Of a DNA stretch of 64,000 nt, positions 60,374 to 64,000 are shown piece by piece. The position numbers and the translations under genes are program-made. Position 1 is the stretch's first letter. Each line of letters begins with the position of its first letter. Origin of the DNA: Steroidobacteraceae bacterium (lineage in GTDB: Bacteria; Pseudomonadota; Gammaproteobacteria; Steroidobacterales; Steroidobacteraceae); assembly GCA_041395505.1 (NCBI GenBank), contig JAWLAG010000001.1, positions 682,001 through 746,000 on the forward strand. Direction: 5' to 3'. The notes under the pieces are model-generated. The model was not told the DNA's origin. It was given only the letters and a program-made list of their open reading frames with translations, and made no database searches.

Positions 60374-62899
60374 TCAGAACTTGTAGCCGATCTTCACGCC
60401 ATAGGTGCGCAGTTCCGGCAGCGCCAGGTTCACATAGCCCGCACCACCCGCGGTCAGCGAGAAGTCCGGTGTCAGGAGTGAATTGCTGAATGCCGAAACA
60501 TAGCCGTCGTCGTCGAACAGGTTCTGCACGTAGGCGTCGACCGACAGCGGTCCGCGCTTGATCCCCGCACGCAGATTGACCTGGGTGCGCGGCCGGATCC
60601 AGGTGATGTTGCTGGCGTCGATGAACTGCTTGTCCTTGTACGAAACGTCGGCACGCGCGAACCAGCTGCCGTCGCTCCATGCGGCAACGTCGCTGTCATA
60701 CTGCACGCCCACATTGGCCGAGATTTTCGGGGCGAGCGGCATCTTGTGGCCTTCGAAGTCCGCACCTACCTGTCCGGTCAGGCCGGAAACCAGCGGGTCC
60801 TCGAAGGACTGGATGTCGCTGTTGTTCATTGCGGCCGCAAACTGTACCGTCACGTGGTCGCTCGCTTTCGCGAGCATGTCGAGCTCGATGCCATCGGCGA
60901 TGACCTCGCCAGTATTGGCGACGCCCGAGACAATCTGCGGAACTCCATTGCCGTCGACGACGAAACCCGTACGTGAATTCTGCTGATCGGCCCACTTCGC
61001 GCGATATATAGCAAGCGCCGCGCTGATACGGCCGTCGGCGAACTTGCCCTTGAGGCCGAGTTCCACGTTGGTGATCTTCTCGGGTTCCATGTAGACGCTG
61101 AGGCCAAGCCTCGCCGCCTCGGCAAGAACCTCAGGCGAACCGAGCACCAGGAAGTTCGTGTTGAAAGAAAGCAAGGGTACGTTGACGCCTTTCGACCAGG
61201 AGACATAGCCCATCAGGTCGTCATGGAACTGGTAGTCGACGATGAACCGTGGCAGGAAATTGTCGAAGGTGCGCGATACCAGCGGTGAGAAAGGCGCGTA
61301 GGAGCCGGCAGGCACGCCATATTGCGCTTCGGCAGCCGCCGATACGTTGAGGGTGGTGGCACCTGTGTAGCTCTCGACCTCGTCGCGCTGCTGGCGCCCC
61401 TCGAAACTCAGCGTCAGCTTGTCGCTCACGTCGAAGCTTGCGCCGAAGAAGACGCTGTTGGTCTTTGCCTTGGGAGGCGCGGTGACGCTGGTCGCGCCGC
61501 GCGCCGCGATCGGCACGCCAACTGTAATCTCATTGAAGAGGTTGACGAGATCGCTCCAGGCCGAGGTCTTGAGATAGCTGTAACCGATGAGGCCACTGAA
61601 CGGGCCATCGCGGTCGAAGGACAGACGCAGTTCCTGCGAGAAGTCGCGTTCCTCGCGCTCGACCAGGAAGGGGAAGCTCCAGAACGTCGTCGTGCCATTC
61701 GGGAATGGATTGTTGATTCCGCTGCCGTCCCAGTTGTCGAGGTCATCGACTTCGCTGACGAAATACTCGTTGAGACCCGTGAGCGAGGAGAGCGTGAATC
61801 CGCTGTCGCCGATCTGCCAGTCTACGGTCAGGTGAGCGTGCCTGAATTCACCGACCAGCCCGTAGCCCTTGACGCCATCGGAGGCGGAAATGATCCGGCG
61901 GCCGCCGCTCGCGAGACTCGCCGACAGGGCCGCGGTATTCGCCGAGTTCTGGCCGGGACCGAATCCCGCGGGTAGCAGAGGCACCGCGCCACAGATCCAC
62001 GGACGGCTGCCGTTTGGCGTGCAATTGGCGAGGCTCGGCACGATGACCGTACCGGCTGTCGAACCCGTGTTGAACGGAATGTTGAGCGCGCCATTGTTGT
62101 TGCGCAGCTCGAAAGCCGAGGCCATGGCCTCGGGGCTCGGGCCGTCATCGTCCTTCGACAACATGCCGAAGAGCTTGATGTTGAGTTTTTCCGTCGGTTT
62201 GGCCGTCAAGGTCAGGCTGAAGACATCCGAGGACTGGTCGCCGAGCGTCTGGCCGGGCACCGCCAGATTGTCATAGGAACCGTCCTTCTCCCAGCTGCGT
62301 GCCGTCAGCCGAAAACCGAACATGTCGGAGAACAACGGCCCCTCGATGGAGCCTTCGAAATCGTGGCTGCTGCGTGAACCGGCGCTGATGCTGACGTCGC
62401 CGCCGAACTCGCTGCCCGGTTCCTTGGTGACGACATTGATCGCGCCGGCAAATGCGTTGCGGCCGAAATACGCGCTTTGAGGTCCCTTCAGGATCTCGAC
62501 ACGGGCCGGGCTGTTTACGCTGTTGACGGCGTTTGCGGACGAGACTGGCACGCCGTCGATAAAGGTCGCGGTGAGCGTGGACGTGGTGCGCGAGGGTGTC
62601 ATACCGCGCAAACTGATCTGCTGGAAGGATCTGTCGTTGCGACCGGAATTCACGCTCGTGATCTGGAATCCTGGCGTATTGTTGGCGAGATCGGTCAGCG
62701 ACACGATGCCGCGCACGTCGATGTCCTCGCCGCTCATCACCGACACGGCCAGTGGCGTCTGCAGGAGATCTTCCGATTTCTTGCGCGCCGTGACGACGAC
62801 CTCTTCGAGGCCCTCGTTCTGGGCCAACACAACCAAAGGCTGTGTGGCGAGCGATACAAGAGCCAGAGTGAGCAGACGAATATTCATTTGTGATGCCAT
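60374..62899 (-). CDS. TonB-dependent outer-membrane receptor (large)
   Basis: An 841-residue receptor with GGGGGG ahead of ATG 62899. The signal peptide ends near LVVLAQ (residue about 26), then a TonB-box-like LEEVVVTARKKSEDLLQ, a plug with VEILKGPQSAYFGRNAFAGAINVV near residues 132-155, and a long barrel ending TYGVKIGYKF with the terminal Phe. This is the IroN/CirA-like type common in degraders of sterols, terpenoids and aromatics. It is followed on the same strand, after a hairpin, by the LLM-SDR pair, and preceded (184 bases) by a PQQ/cytochrome c gene. Confidence 0.9.
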   Translation of the reverse strand: MASQMNIRLLTLALVSLATQPLVVLAQNEGLEEVVVTARKKSEDLLQTPLAVSVMSGEDIDVRGIVSLTDLANNTPGFQITSVNSGRNDRSFQQISLRGMTPSRTTSTLTATFIDGVPVSSANAVNSVNSPARVEILKGPQSAYFGRNAFAGAINVVTKEPGSEFGGDVSISAGSRSSHDFEGSIEGPLFSDMFGFRLTARSWEKDGSYDNLAVPGQTLGDQSSDVFSLTLTAKPTEKLNIKLFGMLSKDDDGPSPEAMASAFELRNNNGALNIPFNTGSTAGTVIVPSLANCTPNGSRPWICGAVPLLPAGFGPGQNSANTAALSASLASGGRRIISASDGVKGYGLVGEFRHAHLTVDWQIGDSGFTLSSLTGLNEYFVSEVDDLDNWDGSGINNPFPNGTTTFWSFPFLVEREERDFSQELRLSFDRDGPFSGLIGYSYLKTSAWSDLVNLFNEITVGVPIAARGATSVTAPPKAKTNSVFFGASFDVSDKLTLSFEGRQQRDEVESYTGATTLNVSAAAEAQYGVPAGSYAPFSPLVSRTFDNFLPRFIVDYQFHDDLMGYVSWSKGVNVPLLSFNTNFLVLGSPEVLAEAARLGLSVYMEPEKITNVELGLKGKFADGRISAALAIYRAKWADQQNSRTGFVVDGNGVPQIVSGVANTGEVIADGIELDMLAKASDHVTVQFAAAMNNSDIQSFEDPLVSGLTGQVGADFEGHKMPLAPKISANVGVQYDSDVAAWSDGSWFARADVSYKDKQFIDASNITWIRPRTQVNLRAGIKRGPLSVDAYVQNLFDDDGYVSAFSNSLLTPDFSLTAGGAGYVNLALPELRTYGVKIGYKF

Positions 62900-63083
62900 G
62901 AGGCCAACCCCCCTTGAAAGTTCCCCGGGTCGTTATAGAAGAATGGTGGAGCGACGATAGCAAAGTGGCCGCAGGTGACCATTCCAATAATGAAACGAAC
63001 CGGGTCGGGGCCCAGCGCAGCTGTTGCTCAAAAAATACGCCTGCCCCGGATATCGATGCCTCAATCCGGCAGGTGGGCGCGGC

Positions 63084-64000
63084 TCATGGTCGGGTAAGCC
63101 AGCGCGCCAGGCTCTCGACCTGGGATGGCGTCAGTCCGTTGGCATGGCTTTGCATCGTTCCGGTGGTGAGCTTGGCAATGATTTCATCGGCCGAGTGCCG
63201 AGCGAGCCGGGCACGCGGCGGAACGTCGGGCCGCTCCTGGTCGTGGCAGGCCGCGCAATGGGTTACGTACAGGCCCGCGGCATCGTCGCGCGTTCCGGGG
63301 GCGGCCGGCTGATACGAGCTGCCCCGCGTCGTCGTCCCCTCGCCCTCGGATCGGGGTCGGTGCGCGTTCGCCGCGCTCCGCCCTGCGCCCAGGCCAAACA
63401 CCTGTATACGATCGGTGCCGACGAAAACCATGCCGTTTGCGACCACGGGTTCGTTGTACTTGCCGCCGGGTGAGAGCAGACCGGCGGGGCTGCGCCACAG
63501 AAGTTCAAGCTTGTCCGCATCGATCGCATACAAAACGGGTTGCGGCGCGTCTTCGCCGTAAAGCGACGCCGAGCGCGGCTTGTTGACATCCAGCACCCAG
63601 ACGATGCCGTCGTGTCCATGGTGACTGCTGATGACCGCCGAGCCCGGGTTTTGAAACACGAGCTCCGGCTGCACGGCATCGATTCGCAGGTAGGCGGGCT
63701 GCATCGCATGCGCGACGATTTCGAGGCGCGCAAGCGAAGGTGGCACGCTGATTCCCGAGTCCTCTGCGGCCTTGGTAGTGCCGGTCATGTAGACGAAATG
63801 CCTGCCATTTGCAGCGCGGAAATAGGCCGCGGTGGAGCGGCTCTTGGCGAGATCGCCCATGCCAAAACGATCGCTGTAGGGACCGAATACATTGAGTGGT
63901 CCTCGCACGCCATGGCTTGGCTGCACATCGGGCGCGAGCAGCGAGCCGTCCTGGTCGGCAGCGTGTCGCAGATCCGCCGCGCAGGGCTGGCGTTTGACCA
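63084..64000 (-). CDS. PQQ-type propeller / cytochrome c protein, N-terminally truncated by the window edge
   Basis: The frame is open from base 64000 to the stop at 63084, so only the C-terminal part (about 305 residues) is in the window. The upstream part contains beta-propeller-like repeats (LYAIDADKLELLWRSP, PVVANGMVFVGTDRIQVFGL), like pyrroloquinoline quinone (PQQ) dehydrogenases. The C-terminal domain is a class I cytochrome c with the heme motif CAACH in YVTHCAACHDQERPD, and the axial Met probably in TTGTMQSHANGLT. Such quinohemoproteins oxidise alcohols or sugars in the periplasm. Its stop is 184 bases upstream of the large TonB receptor, so the oxidase and the receptor may serve one substrate. 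Confidence 0.8.
   Translation of the reverse strand, partial: VKRQPCAADLRHAADQDGSLLAPDVQPSHGVRGPLNVFGPYSDRFGMGDLAKSRSTAAYFRAANGRHFVYMTGTTKAAEDSGISVPPSLARLEIVAHAMQPAYLRIDAVQPELVFQNPGSAVISSHHGHDGIVWVLDVNKPRSASLYGEDAPQPVLYAIDADKLELLWRSPAGLLSPGGKYNEPVVANGMVFVGTDRIQVFGLGAGRSAANAHRPRSEGEGTTTRGSSYQPAAPGTRDDAAGLYVTHCAACHDQERPDVPPRARLARHSADEIIAKLTTGTMQSHANGLTPSQVESLARWLTRP

Overview
The window is GC-rich bacterial chromosome, densely coded on both strands, with no tRNA or rRNA gene, insertion sequence, prophage or CRISPR array that I could recognise. The gene order rhlB / trxA-rho, the dusB-fis-purH-purD run, groSL under a sigma32-like promoter plus a CIRCE operator, and arfB all point to a gammaproteobacterium. 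An UrcA-family protein, three TonB-dependent receptors, two luciferase-like (LLM) oxidoreductases and a UbiD decarboxylase suit a Steroidobacteraceae/Nevskiales/Xanthomonadales-like environmental heterotroph. That placement is inference from content only.

Layout. 1-9.7 kb: a truncated secreted PhoX-like protein, small conserved proteins, an M48 membrane peptidase, a TetR regulator, an LLM oxidoreductase, a MOSC protein, then a minus-strand run rnm / DUF465 / MscS channel / arfB. 9.7-16.7 kb: yrfG, rhlB, trxA-rho, an outer-membrane barrel, UrcA and a degenerate EAL protein. 16.7-25.2 kb: a long minus-strand housekeeping run aroQ, accB, accC, prmA, zinc-ribbon/DUF3426, dusB, fis, purH, purD. 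25.3-30.6 kb: TlpA- and DsbD-type periplasmic thiol-redox genes, divergent from groS-groL. 30.6-36.5 kb: DUF1838, MFS transporter, DUF1624 membrane acyltransferase, GNAT, 2-hydroxyacid dehydrogenase, Lrp regulator. 36.5-40.3 kb: a siderophore-type TonB receptor divergent from a PepSY membrane protein. 40.4-48.8 kb: a tartrate/D-malate-type dehydrogenase, a class III aminotransferase, a HAD hydrolase and a complete peptide/nickel-type ABC importer with a fused double ATPase, closed by a strong terminator. 48.8-64 kb: a LAL-type (ATPase plus LuxR) regulator divergent from a TonB receptor-AsmA-UbiD operon, facing a minus-strand LLM/SDR/TonB receptor set and a truncated PQQ-propeller/cytochrome c protein. 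The last block looks like a catabolic island for an unknown hydrophobic or aromatic substrate.

The most striking observation is at about 23.04-24.37 kb. The slot between accB and prmA holds a recognisable biotin carboxylase (accC), but it is shattered into many short pieces in different frames with roughly 100 bases missing, and the 3' end of accB is shifted too, although every neighbouring gene is intact to the base. Acetyl-CoA carboxylase is normally essential, so this is either a local sequence-quality failure or a displaced, decayed essential gene. Other points of note are a DsbD with two tandem N-terminal DsbD-alpha domains, a Rho with a 69-residue Gly/Arg-rich N-terminal extension, an EAL protein lacking catalytic residues, and the uncharacterised UbiD/TonB/LLM island.
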